A program made the position numbers and the translations under genes. Positions 55,554 through 64,000 of a DNA stretch of 64,000 bases are shown piece by piece. The stretch lies in assembly GCF_002407605.1 (NCBI RefSeq), contig NZ_NXGV01000001.1, forward strand, positions 1,898,076 through 1,962,075. Reading direction: 5' to 3'. How positions within the stretch are numbered: the stretch's first letter is position 1; every line of letters starts with the position of its first letter. The notes beneath the pieces were generated by a model. That model saw nothing but the letters and a program-made list of their open reading frames with translations, was not told where the DNA came from and made no database searches. This DNA is from Marinobacter sp. ANT_B65 (lineage in GTDB: Bacteria; Pseudomonadota; Gammaproteobacteria; Pseudomonadales; Oleiphilaceae).

Positions 55554-57593
55554 TTACCGGAAAGTCTGCAACAGCGTGTCAAACAAATCCTGGGCTACTG
55601 AAATCACCTGCGCCGAGGCATTATAGGCAGCCTGATACTGAATCAGCCTGCCGGCTTCTTCATCAAGGTTTACCCCTGAAACCGACTGCTGGGCAGCGGT
55701 TGACTGTTCCAGCAGGGTCTGGCTCGCATCCAGATCAAACTGGCTCTGGCGGGTTTTTACACCTATGTCTTCCACCAGACCGGCATAACCTTCCGTGAAA
55801 CTCTGGCTATTGCCATTCATGGTATTCGCAGTACCCAGAGCGGCCAGAAGCTCAGCATTCCGGTTATCCGACACCCCATTGCTGTTATAGGCAATCTCAA
55901 AGGTGTCGCCGGTTGCGGGAGTACCGGTCAGTTTGAACTGGAACCCCTGGTAGTCATCACCCGCCGCCGGGTCGTCACTGAACACCGTATTGATTTTTCC
56001 GGCTTCATAAGGCTGGTTTGCTGAACCCACTGTCGCGTTCGCCGGCGGTGGGCCGGTGACGGTAAAGGTCATACCTGTCGGGCCGCCCGAAGCAAACGAG
56101 ATAGTCAAAGGCCCGTTAGCCAGTTCTCCGGAAGTCTGAAAACCCGGCAGCAAAGAACCCGTGAACGGGCTGCGCACATTCAGCATGGTTCCCTGGTCAA
56201 TTTCGGCCGTACCAATATTCTGATCACCTGAGGTAGCTCGTATCGGACTGGCAAAGGCCAGATCTTCTTCGCGGCTCACCTGCAGGGTCATCGATTCGGC
56301 AGCATTGCGGCTGGGCTGAATCAGATACGAGTCTCCGGCGTTAAAGGTTCCGCCTTCAACGCGGATATTGAACCCGGGCATGGTTATCTCGGACTGCACA
56401 GGATCTGGCAGCCGGCCCTGATTCACAATCTCCCCGGAGGCCTCATCAATAAGCTCAAAGCTACTCCCGTCACCGGTGAACTGAAGCCTCCAGCTTCCGG
56501 CCGGCAACTCACTGCTATCCGTAATTTCTACCGCCAGCTGACCATCCCTCGGCAACTGGTTATCGGCGCTGGCTACCACCCGGCCTCTCTGCAGAGCAAG
56601 ATCGTTCACGTCATTAAAGAATAACCCGCCAAGATCACCCTCAAGGTCCATACCGATTTCATGCTGATGGTTAACACTGTCAGCAACCGCGATTGCAATC
56701 CTTCCCAACTCATCAAACGCAGGCTGGAGAGCCTCATTTTCAAACCGCTTAAGCCCCCCAAGTGTGCCGCCAGTAATCTGTTCATCCACGTTAGTGACGC
56801 GGCCACCGGTAGTTAATGTGAACTCCAGGCTCGTGGGATCTTCAGCACTGTCCTGGGTGCCCAGCTGAGACGCCTGATCTCCTATTACCAGTGACAATCC
56901 GTTGGAAAGCGAAACATTAACCTGACTCCCCTCAGCCTCAGTCACTCGTATGCTTACGAGTTCAGCAAGCTGACGCAATTTTTCATCGCGCTGATCCAGC
57001 AGCTCATTCGGCATCTGGCCCTGAGCCAGCCCCGGAGATTCAGAGATTGCAAGGTTCAGACCGGCAATACTATTCAACAGAGCATTGGCATCGCCGACAC
57101 CCTGCTGCATCTGAGTCTTCACCGACTCGCGCTGCTGAATTAACTCCTCACTCAGCGCCTGGAAACGGTTTACTACCTGCTCCGCCTCACTCAGCACCAA
57201 CTGGCGCTGCGGCAACGAAGCAGGATCTTCTGCAGCATTCTGCAGACTGGCAAAAAAATTATTTAACGCATTATTCAACCCGGTGGTCTCACCACCCAGC
57301 AAGTTGTCCAGACGACTCAGTTCAGCATTCAGGGCTTCCTGCTCGCCAGACAGGGTACTGTCTTCACGCACCTGCTGTGCAAGGAACTCATCCGCCAGCC
57401 TGCGGACATCCACTACACTTACGCCGTTGCCAATCGTGCCAGCGCCAGTGCGCTGCCCCAACTGAGTTTCAAACACCACTTCCTGCCGGCTGTAGCCCGG
57501 CGTATTCGCATTCGTGATGTTGTTGCCGGTAGTATTCAGAGCACTCTGGTGGCCAATGATACCGGTCAGGCCAATTCCTATAAGTCCTGCCAT
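55554..57593 (-). CDS. flgK: flagellar hook-associated protein FlgK (HAP1)
   Basis: First junction protein on the hook. Starting at MAGLIGIGLTGIIGHQSALN (679 residues), with GGGGAG upstream, it has the rod-hook signature NTTGNNITNANTPGYSRQEV and the C-terminal motif GVNLDEEAGRLIQYQAAYNA. The middle part is enlarged compared with Salmonella (553). The upstream frame to MEPGSK belongs to the flgJ end. Only four bases lie between flgJ and flgK. Confidence 0.95.
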   Translation of the reverse strand: MAGLIGIGLTGIIGHQSALNTTGNNITNANTPGYSRQEVVFETQLGQRTGAGTIGNGVSVVDVRRLADEFLAQQVREDSTLSGEQEALNAELSRLDNLLGGETTGLNNALNNFFASLQNAAEDPASLPQRQLVLSEAEQVVNRFQALSEELIQQRESVKTQMQQGVGDANALLNSIAGLNLAISESPGLAQGQMPNELLDQRDEKLRQLAELVSIRVTEAEGSQVNVSLSNGLSLVIGDQASQLGTQDSAEDPTSLEFTLTTGGRVTNVDEQITGGTLGGLKRFENEALQPAFDELGRIAIAVADSVNHQHEIGMDLEGDLGGLFFNDVNDLALQRGRVVASADNQLPRDGQLAVEITDSSELPAGSWRLQFTGDGSSFELIDEASGEIVNQGRLPDPVQSEITMPGFNIRVEGGTFNAGDSYLIQPSRNAAESMTLQVSREEDLAFASPIRATSGDQNIGTAEIDQGTMLNVRSPFTGSLLPGFQTSGELANGPLTISFASGGPTGMTFTVTGPPPANATVGSANQPYEAGKINTVFSDDPAAGDDYQGFQFKLTGTPATGDTFEIAYNSNGVSDNRNAELLAALGTANTMNGNSQSFTEGYAGLVEDIGVKTRQSQFDLDASQTLLEQSTAAQQSVSGVNLDEEAGRLIQYQAAYNASAQVISVAQDLFDTLLQTFR

Positions 57594-57597
57594 AATT

Positions 57598-58584
57598 TTA
57601 CTCCCCGGCTCCATTGCCCATCGAAAGTGTCATCAGCGAATCACGGTTCATAATCTGGTTTATCTTGTTGCCATACTGAGGATCCGTGGCATAGCCGGCT
57701 TCCTGCAGTTTTCTGGCAAATACCTCTGGCTGATCAGCACTGTCCAGCACATCCCGGTACCGGGGATTCGATTCCAGAAACTCCACATAATCCCTGAAAC
57801 TGGCTTCATAATCCGGATAGGCACGGAAATCCGCACGCTCCTTCATAGCCACACCTTCACGGAATTCCGTGGTAGTAATTGTTACAGCATCGCCCTGCCA
57901 GCGACTGTCAGCCTTAATACCAAAAAGGTTATAACTGGGTTGATTGCCATCGCCCTGGATCATATGCCGCCCCCAGCCTGTTTCCAGCGCCGCCTGGGCA
58001 ACCATCAGTTTGGGGTCAATGCCCGTATCTGCAGATATACTCTCGGCAAAAGGCAACAGGGTGCGGACAAAATGCTCTGGGGAATCAAACTGATCAGGTA
58101 ATACAGAGATATCATCAACCGGCGTCAAAGGCGCTGCATCAGCGACCTCAGCGACTTCTCCAACCCGCTCCGGTAGCCGGGGCGAGATTGCCGGTAAACT
58201 GCGCTCGTAGTCAGCCAGTGAGGCTTTGTGGGATGCGAGAGGAGCGCCCTGCTTATTGACGCCCGGAATATCCTCACCCAACTGCCGGACCAGAGCATCA
58301 GCAAGTCCGGTTCCCTGCCCGCCAGCCATGGTAAGACTCATCTGGCTGTCAAACATATCGCGGTAGAATTCTGACTGGCCGCCGTTCAGGTAATTACCTT
58401 CCGAGAAGACATCCCCCGCCTTACGCATAGACTTCAGCATTTCAGACAGAAAGATACTTTCAAACTGACGTGCGACTTCCTCAAGTGCCGTCTGCTTGTC
58501 TTCCCGGGCTCCGGCTTTCAGTGCATTCAGCCCGCTGAAATCTGTATATACCCTGGCCTGCTGAAGCTGATAGTCCTGCATCAT
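57598..58584 (-). CDS. flgJ: flagellar rod assembly protein / muramidase FlgJ
   Basis: Two-domain protein of 328 residues. The N-terminal part (LNALKAGAREDKQTALEEVA, FESIFLSEMLKSMRKAG) is the rod cap; the C-terminal part is a glucosaminidase-type peptidoglycan hydrolase with the catalytic glutamate in LMVAQAALETGWGRHMI and YNLFGIKAD. It cuts a hole in the cell wall for the growing rod. The dual-domain form is usual in beta- and gammaproteobacteria. Confidence 0.95.
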   Translation of the reverse strand: MMQDYQLQQARVYTDFSGLNALKAGAREDKQTALEEVARQFESIFLSEMLKSMRKAGDVFSEGNYLNGGQSEFYRDMFDSQMSLTMAGGQGTGLADALVRQLGEDIPGVNKQGAPLASHKASLADYERSLPAISPRLPERVGEVAEVADAAPLTPVDDISVLPDQFDSPEHFVRTLLPFAESISADTGIDPKLMVAQAALETGWGRHMIQGDGNQPSYNLFGIKADSRWQGDAVTITTTEFREGVAMKERADFRAYPDYEASFRDYVEFLESNPRYRDVLDSADQPEVFARKLQEAGYATDPQYGNKINQIMNRDSLMTLSMGNGAGE

Positions 58585-58589
58585 GTCAC

Positions 58590-59687
58590 CTAGATAACTA
58601 TAAGCTCGGCGCGCAGAGCACCAGCCTGTTTAAGTGCTTCCAGTACTGCCATGACATCGCCGGGGGCAGCACCGACCTGATTCACGGCCTGAACAATTTC
58701 GTTTAGCGTAACCGCCGGTCCGAACTTGAACATGCGGGCCGGATCTTCGGTAACGGCAATCTGGGAATCCTGTTCAATCTCGGTAGTACCACCAGAAAAC
58801 GGATTTGGCTGCTGTACTTCCGGGTTTTCCTGAATGGTTACTGTAAGGTTGCCGTGGGTTACGGCCGCCGGGCTTACCTTAACGTTCTGCCCTACGACAA
58901 TGGTCCCGGTGCGACTGTTGATCACGACCTTCGCGGCCTCTTCTGCGGGTGTAACCTCAAGATTCTCCAGGATGGAAAGAAAGCTGACCCGCTGCGAAGG
59001 ATCACGGGGTGCCCGCACCGAAATCGACGTTGCATCATGGGCATAGGCCATATCAGGCCCAAGGTATTCATTAACTACTTCCACCACACGCCGGGCGGTT
59101 GTGAAATCCGGGCGCATCAGGTGAAAGGTAATCGTGTCGCCACGGGTAAAGGGGGAGGCAATCTCCCGCTCAATGGTGGCGCCATTCGGAATACGGCCAA
59201 CACTGGGAACGTTCACAGTAATACGTGAACCGTCCAGCCCCTCGGCACCAAACCCGCCAACAACAAGACTGCCCTGTGCCATAGCGTAAACGTTACCGTC
59301 GGCACCTTTAAGCGGTGCCATAAGCAATGTGCCACCCCGCAAGCTGTCCGAGTTACCAATAGACGAGACGGTGATATCTATTTCCTGGCCAGCTTTGGCA
59401 AACGGAGGCAGATTTGCACTCACGGTAACAGCTGCCACATTGGCCAGTTTCGGGTCCACGCCATCCGGCAAAGTAATGCCGAACTGGTTCATCATGTTGC
59501 GAAACGTCTGATTGGTAAAAGGTGCCTTGTCGCCCGTGCCATCCAGACCCACTACCAGTCCATAGCCCACAAGCTGGTTGTTACGGACACCTTTGATCCG
59601 CGCAAGATCCTTCAGGCGATCCGCCATCACAGGTGCTGCCATTACGGCAAGCATCAGCGAGAGAACTACGCACCGGCGTATAGTCAT
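58590..59687 (-). CDS. flgI: flagellar P-ring protein FlgI
   Basis: Periplasmic ring protein around the rod. I begin at [20 protein letters not shown] (365 residues), where the ATG overlaps the flgH stop as ATGA. A signal peptide ends before [20 protein letters not shown], the typical mature start. The rest includes [20 protein letters not shown] and [20 protein letters not shown]. It sits between flgH and flgJ. Confidence 0.95.
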   Translation of the reverse strand: MTIRRCVVLSLMLAVMAAPVMADRLKDLARIKGVRNNQLVGYGLVVGLDGTGDKAPFTNQTFRNMMNQFGITLPDGVDPKLANVAAVTVSANLPPFAKAGQEIDITVSSIGNSDSLRGGTLLMAPLKGADGNVYAMAQGSLVVGGFGAEGLDGSRITVNVPSVGRIPNGATIEREIASPFTRGDTITFHLMRPDFTTARRVVEVVNEYLGPDMAYAHDATSISVRAPRDPSQRVSFLSILENLEVTPAEEAAKVVINSRTGTIVVGQNVKVSPAAVTHGNLTVTIQENPEVQQPNPFSGGTTEIEQDSQIAVTEDPARMFKFGPAVTLNEIVQAVNQVGAAPGDVMAVLEALKQAGALRAELIVI

Positions 59688-60385
59688 AGGGGCCACCACT
59701 CGCTGTTGAAGAACCGGGCCAGCCAGCCCATTTGATTTGCCTGATCAAAATCACCCGTGCCACCGTATGCAATGCGGGCATCAGCAATACGGCTTGAATC
59801 CACCATATTGCCCGGATCAATATCCTGTGGACGAACCAGGCCGGTAAGACGCACATACTCATCGCCGTTGGTCAACGACAACCATTTCTCGCCGCGGACT
59901 CTCAGCACGCCATTTGGCAAGACCTCGATAACCGTGACCGTAATGCTGCCAGCAAGACTGTTGCTCTGGTCAGCTTCAGCTTTGCCGCTGAAATCCCGTT
60001 CACTCGTTAACGAGGTCGCAATACCAAAACTGCTTTTGCCCAGAATAGTGGGCTCTGGCAAAGTCAATTCGTTGTCCTTGGTGATGCTGGACTCTGCGTT
60101 TTTGCTCGCCCGGGTGGACTCGTTGAGCGTAACCGTCAGCACGTCACCAATATTCAGGGCTATGGTGTCCCCATAAAAATTGTAATTGCGGGAGCTCTGG
60201 TAGATAGCTCCGGACTCCGCGTCACGCTGCATCATTGCCTGAGCACGCACAGGTGCGTATGCGGGATCGTTGGGCTCAGCCCGAGGCCGGCTCATGGCCG
60301 TACATCCCTGCAACAGGATAAGTAACCAAACCAGCAGAAGGGATCCTGCAGATCTGGCAAACCAGGTTGATGTCGTTGATTTCAT
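59684..60385 (-). CDS. flgH: flagellar L-ring lipoprotein FlgH
   Basis: Outer-membrane ring lipoprotein of the flagellar basal body. Start at [20 protein letters not shown] (233 residues) with GGGGA upstream; a GTG 24 bases before is less likely. The lipobox is LILLQGC. The body has [39 protein letters not shown] and [20 protein letters not shown], all family marks. It overlaps flgI by four bases. Confidence 0.95.
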   Translation of the reverse strand: MKSTTSTWFARSAGSLLLVWLLILLQGCTAMSRPRAEPNDPAYAPVRAQAMMQRDAESGAIYQSSRNYNFYGDTIALNIGDVLTVTLNESTRASKNAESSITKDNELTLPEPTILGKSSFGIATSLTSERDFSGKAEADQSNSLAGSITVTVIEVLPNGVLRVRGEKWLSLTNGDEYVRLTGLVRPQDIDPGNMVDSSRIADARIAYGGTGDFDQANQMGWLARFFNSEWWPL

Positions 60386-60455
60386 GAGCTCGTTCCCCAC
60401 CGGTTTCACCTATTGCTTCGCGCTGTTTTTATCAAACTCGCCGAATTTCAAAATG

Positions 60456-61244
60456 TTAGCCAATGTTGTTAGTAATGAACTGGAGCATTTCATCGGTTGT
60501 GGCGACGACTTTGGAGTTCATCTCATAGGCACGCTGAGTGGTGATCATATTCACCAGCTCTTCAACAACTTCCACGTTGGAAGATTCCACCATGCCCTGC
60601 TCCAGTGAGCCCAGCCCCGCCAGCCCCGGCTCACCTTCAGCGGGGTCGCCGCTGGAGTTGGTTTCCTTGAACAGGTTGTTACCAATAGCCTGCAGCCCCT
60701 GGGGGTTAATAAAACTAACCAACGTGATCTGGCCCAGATTTATGGGGGCTGCCTCATCATCTGTGATGGCCGTTACCGTGCCGTCTTTACCAATGGTCAC
60801 GGTTGTAGCGTTCTCAGGTACGTTGATGTTGGGCTGGAGAGCGTATCCTTCCGGTGTAACTACATCGCCGTCTGCGTTGAGCTGGAACTGGCCATCACGT
60901 GTATAGGCTGTCTGGCCATCCGGCAATTCAATCTGCAGAAAACCACGGCCATCAACCGCCAGATCGAGAGGCTGCTCAGTAATCTGGAGATTACCCTGGG
61001 TAAATTGCTTTGCAGTACCGACGACCCGCACACCCGTTCCCAACTGCAAACCCGATGGCAGCTCGGAGTTCTGCGTGTTCATGCCGCCAGGCTGCCGGTT
61101 GATCTGGTACAACAGATCCTGGAATACAGCCCGGTCCCTTTTAAAGCCTGTGGTGTTCACGTTGGCCAAATTGTTCGAGATGGTCGACATGTTGGTGTCT
61201 TGGGCGCTGAGCCCCGTTTTACTTACCCAAAGAGCCGGATGCAT
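60456..61244 (-). CDS. flgG: flagellar distal rod protein FlgG
   Basis: Forms the distal rod; 262 residues. N-terminal MHPALWVSKTGLSAQDTNMS with the rod signature NNLANVNTTGFKRDRAVFQD, central SPEGYALQPNI-type region and C-terminal NVEVVEELVNMITTQRAYEM, the standard pair of helices. A GCGGC/GCCGC stem lies in the 80-base gap upstream. Confidence 0.96.
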   Translation of the reverse strand: MHPALWVSKTGLSAQDTNMSTISNNLANVNTTGFKRDRAVFQDLLYQINRQPGGMNTQNSELPSGLQLGTGVRVVGTAKQFTQGNLQITEQPLDLAVDGRGFLQIELPDGQTAYTRDGQFQLNADGDVVTPEGYALQPNINVPENATTVTIGKDGTVTAITDDEAAPINLGQITLVSFINPQGLQAIGNNLFKETNSSGDPAEGEPGLAGLGSLEQGMVESSNVEVVEELVNMITTQRAYEMNSKVVATTDEMLQFITNNIG

Positions 61245-61324
61245 AGTCTTTACCCCTTGCCGGTGTCCGGGATGCGGCTAAAATTTGCCGCTTCTGGCCA
61301 GACTGGCGTTGTTTTCAACAGTTA

Positions 61325-62077
61325 TTAAAGGTTCTGCAACAGCCGTGCCGTTGCTTCAGAATTTTCCTTCGCGGTACTCATAACCTTCACCTGCATCTCG
61401 TACTGGCGCGTTAACTGAAGGTTGGAAATCATTTCCTCAACCGCATTCACGTTGGAGCTTTCAAGAAATCCGGATGCCACACGCAAATCCGCGTCGGCTG
61501 GTTCTCCGCCACCACCTGCCAGCTCACCCTTGCGGCGAATAAAACCATCCAGACCTTTTTCCAGCTCCTCCGGCGGGGGGTTAACGAGCTTCAGTCGGTC
61601 AACTTCAACCAGCTGATCCGGAGATCCGCCCACGGGAATAATAGAGATAGTGCCGTCAGCACCAATCTGAAGATTTTCGAAGGGAGGAAGCGCTACCGGG
61701 CCACCATTGCCCAGTACCATCTCACCACTGGCCAGGCGCACCAGACCGTTGACATCAACCTGCAGGCTGCCGGAGCGGGTAAAGACCTCTTCACCAAGAT
61801 TGTTCTGAATAGCCAGCCAGCCCTCGCCTTCTATGGCGACGTCCATATCCCGGCCTGTCTGCATCAGCGCTCCGGCCGTAAGATCAGTACCAGGGCGCTC
61901 GGCCATGGCGTATGCACGGGTAGGATGATGTTCCCCGAACACAGGCATACTCCGGGCCTGGGCAAAGTCTTTCTTGAAACCTGTGGTATTTACATTGGCC
62001 AGGTTATTGGCGTGGGCACGCTGGGAAAGCATATTCTGCTTCGCGCCAGACATACCGAGATAAAGTGCTTTGTCCAT
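61325..62077 (-). CDS. flgF: flagellar proximal rod protein FlgF
   Basis: Proximal rod protein, 250 residues. It begins MDKALYLGMSGAKQNMLSQR, carries NNLANVNTTGFKKDFAQA and ends with NAVEEMISNLQLTRQYEMQV. AGGAG lies seven bases before the ATG, inside one arm of a stem-loop that could limit translation. It follows flgE by 75 bases. Confidence 0.95.
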   Translation of the reverse strand: MDKALYLGMSGAKQNMLSQRAHANNLANVNTTGFKKDFAQARSMPVFGEHHPTRAYAMAERPGTDLTAGALMQTGRDMDVAIEGEGWLAIQNNLGEEVFTRSGSLQVDVNGLVRLASGEMVLGNGGPVALPPFENLQIGADGTISIIPVGGSPDQLVEVDRLKLVNPPPEELEKGLDGFIRRKGELAGGGGEPADADLRVASGFLESSNVNAVEEMISNLQLTRQYEMQVKVMSTAKENSEATARLLQNL

Positions 62078-62083
62078 GGGAAA

Positions 62084-62127
62084 ACTCCTGCCGGAATTTT
62101 GACTGTTTCCAGTCTTCCTGCAGGAGT
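62084..62127 (-). promoter_or_regulatory. stem-loop that can mask the flgF ribosome binding site
   Basis: ACTCCTGC and GCAGGAGT form an 8-bp outer stem, and inside it GACTG/CAGTC form a short hairpin. In the leftward mRNA the 3' arm holds the AGGAG ribosome binding site of flgF, so folding would hide it. This is read from sequence only. Confidence 0.45.
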
Positions 62128-62152
62128 CATGCCATATTCAGATCAAAGCCGA

Positions 62153-64000
62153 TCAGCGGAGGTTGATAATGGTCTGAGTGACCGCATCGGAGGTTTCGAT
62201 AGTTTTCGCATTCGCCTGATAATTGCGCTGGGCAATGATCAGGTTAACCAGTTCAGCAGAAAGATCCACGTTGGATTCCTCTACAGAACTTGCTTTGATA
62301 CTGCCAAGGGTGCCTGTATCCGGCTGACCGATAATCGGCTGGCCTGATTCAAAGGTTTCAGCCCAGCTGGTATCTCCTATGGGTGACAGGCCATTCGTAT
62401 TATTGAATGACGCCAGGGCAACCTGCCCCAGGGCTTTGGACTGGCCGTTGGTGTAGCGAGCGAACAGCACACCCTCATCGGACACATCCAGACCAGAGAG
62501 CCTGCCGGTGGTATAACCATTCTGGGTCTGATCATCAACACCAAAGGCAGCACCATACTGAGTGGTTTCACTAAGGTTAAGCACAAAGGCCGATGTAGTT
62601 GGTGGCTCCGGAACCGGCGTAACCACGGTCTCACCCGCAGCTGGTGGGCCATCGGCTCCATTGGGCTGACCATCCACATCCTTTGGAGTCCAGTCAGTCA
62701 CAACTATCTCACCACTGACATCACCATTGATGGACTCAAGAGTACCGTCCTGATCAAACCTGGCGGTATAAGGAGTCGTATCAGTACCCGCAACCATCTC
62801 GCCGTCAATCTGCAGGTAAACAGACCACTCGCTCACACCCACCCCATTTCCGGGAGACGGCTCTTTAACAAAGAACTGCGTCAGCTCATGTGAGTTACCC
62901 AGGCTATCGAAGATAGACGTAGATGTGGCGTGATTGTATGTACGCTGATCCAATGGGTTAAACTCATTGGTTATACGAATGGGAGAATTATCATATTCAT
63001 CCACAAAATTCGTACCTGAAGCTGCAGCCGCTGTCAGGCCGGAAATCGTCCGGTCACCTGTCACATTTACATCACCGGATACCGTCACCGGAGTGCTTAC
63101 GGATTCAGCTGCCACGCCGTTGCCGTAACTGAACTCTATATCCTCACCCTGATTGTGAATCACCCTCAGCACGTCATTACCAGCGCCATCGTCCACAACC
63201 GATGCCGAAATTGCGGTATCACTGGAATTATTGATCGCATCTCTCAGCTCCAGAAGCGAAGTCGCGCCGCTGGTATCAAGCTGGAGCGGGGCATTATTGA
63301 CACTGAGACTGAACGTAAAGCTACCCGCAAGCTGTGCCGCTGAAATATAACTATCTGTCAACGCCAGCGCTGCCGGGACATTGGTATCGACAATCGATGC
63401 AGTAGTGGTCGCTGAAGCGCTCAGACCGGGCGCAGCGGTGATAATATCTGAAATTTCCCGGGCGGTTGTCGCAGTGCTCAGGTCAACCGAGTAATCAGGG
63501 GTTCCGTCGGTATATGAAATATCAAATTGCTCCCCGCTGATATCGCTGAATGCCAGTGCCCCCACATCCCGCACACGGGATTCAAGCACGGTTTCGCGGG
63601 AATCCAGATTCAGATCAGACTGGAGATTTGTTGTGCGATGCGGAGCAAGGTTGGCCGTCGCAATTTCCAGATCCCCGCGGATACCGGAAAGATTTCCGTC
63701 TTCATCAGCGGTATAGCCCTGAACCCGCATAGCCTGGTTATTCACTACAAAGCCGTCTTTATCAATGTTGAACTGCCCTGCACGCGAATACTGGGTTTCG
63801 CCACCATTGCTGAGAATAAAGAAGCCGTCGCCTTCTATGGCCATATCCAGGCCGTTATCAGTAAAGCTGACATTACCCTGGCTGAACGACTGTTTTACAC
63901 TCTGGACATTTACACCATCTCCGATTGGATTGGAGCCTCCGCTCAGAAAGCCACTGGCGTATAGATCACCAAACTGCACGCTACTGCCTTTAAAACCAAC
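62153..64000 (-). CDS. flgE: flagellar hook protein FlgE (5' end cut by window edge)
   Basis: Main protein of the flagellar hook. The visible 616 residues enter the window at VGFKGSSVQFGDLYASGF, part of the conserved N-terminus, so about 35-45 residues lie outside. Conserved pieces are DGVNVQSVKQSFSQGNVSFT, GDGFFILSNGG, the RITNEFNPLDQRTYNHATST region and the C-terminal SNVDLSAELVNLIIAQRNYQ. The middle part is far longer than in Salmonella FlgE (403), with Ser/Thr-rich beta domains, as in other marine gammaproteobacteria. Confidence 0.95.
   Translation of the reverse strand, partial: VGFKGSSVQFGDLYASGFLSGGSNPIGDGVNVQSVKQSFSQGNVSFTDNGLDMAIEGDGFFILSNGGETQYSRAGQFNIDKDGFVVNNQAMRVQGYTADEDGNLSGIRGDLEIATANLAPHRTTNLQSDLNLDSRETVLESRVRDVGALAFSDISGEQFDISYTDGTPDYSVDLSTATTAREISDIITAAPGLSASATTTASIVDTNVPAALALTDSYISAAQLAGSFTFSLSVNNAPLQLDTSGATSLLELRDAINNSSDTAISASVVDDGAGNDVLRVIHNQGEDIEFSYGNGVAAESVSTPVTVSGDVNVTGDRTISGLTAAAASGTNFVDEYDNSPIRITNEFNPLDQRTYNHATSTSIFDSLGNSHELTQFFVKEPSPGNGVGVSEWSVYLQIDGEMVAGTDTTPYTARFDQDGTLESINGDVSGEIVVTDWTPKDVDGQPNGADGPPAAGETVVTPVPEPPTTSAFVLNLSETTQYGAAFGVDDQTQNGYTTGRLSGLDVSDEGVLFARYTNGQSKALGQVALASFNNTNGLSPIGDTSWAETFESGQPIIGQPDTGTLGSIKASSVEESNVDLSAELVNLIIAQRNYQANAKTIETSDAVTQTIINLR

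Noticed and set aside
57594..57614. Longer flgK start (MEPGSK)
   Set aside because: It lies inside the end of flgJ; the ATG at 57593 has the ribosome site and the family N-terminus.

Overview
The window is a stretch of core chromosome from a gammaproteobacterium of the Pseudomonas/Marinobacter type; a marine Marinobacter-like organism is my inference. The gene orders sdhCDAB-sucAB-lpd-sucCD next to a divergent gltA, der-bamB-yfgM-hisS-ispG-rodZ-pilW-rlmN-ndk-isc, cysE-trmJ-suhB-secFD-yajC-tgt-queA and flgEFGHIJKL are the pseudomonad orders. The protein sequences resemble Pseudomonas homologues throughout. I see no insertion sequence, prophage, integron, CRISPR array or toxin-antitoxin pair, and no block of clearly foreign base use.

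Layout. Positions 1-795 hold the 5' part of trpS, read leftward. Positions 915-12226 are a leftward TCA-cycle unit: succinate dehydrogenase (sdhCDAB), the 2-oxoglutarate dehydrogenase complex (sucA, sucB, lpd) and succinyl-CoA ligase (sucCD). It diverges from citrate synthase (gltA, 12708). Next come a beta-hydroxyacid dehydrogenase, topA and the fatty-acid beta-oxidation pair fadBA. A mixed region (21776-31262) follows: an unknown exported protein, a universal stress protein, the ABC-F ATPase Uup, a MOSC protein, tRNA-Gly, a DUF924 protein, a short CbiX-type chelatase, an SDR epimerase, tRNA-Glu, an unlisted 51-residue membrane protein, and a PAS-GGDEF-EAL protein that sits directly before ackA-pta.

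Positions 34688-45749 are a long leftward cluster (der to iscR) covering ribosome maturation, outer-membrane assembly, histidyl-tRNA, isoprenoid, cell shape, pilus, rRNA methylation and nucleotide genes. Here iscR-iscS is followed at once by ndk; the iscU-iscA-hscBA-fdx genes usually found between them are absent. CysE, TrmJ, a SuhB homologue with a ruined active site, SecF, SecD, YajC, Tgt and QueA follow, then tRNA-Leu and the flagellar hook/rod/ring genes flgL to flgE (flgE cut by the window end).

Regulatory signals include good sigma70-type promoters for gltA, sdhC and three tRNAs; an iscR promoter with one good IscR half-site; palindromes before sdhC, fadB and ndk; a hairpin that could hide the flgF ribosome binding site; and ten terminator-like hairpins. 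The points most worth following up are the catalytically impaired SuhB, the reduced isc locus and the unrecognised small membrane protein.
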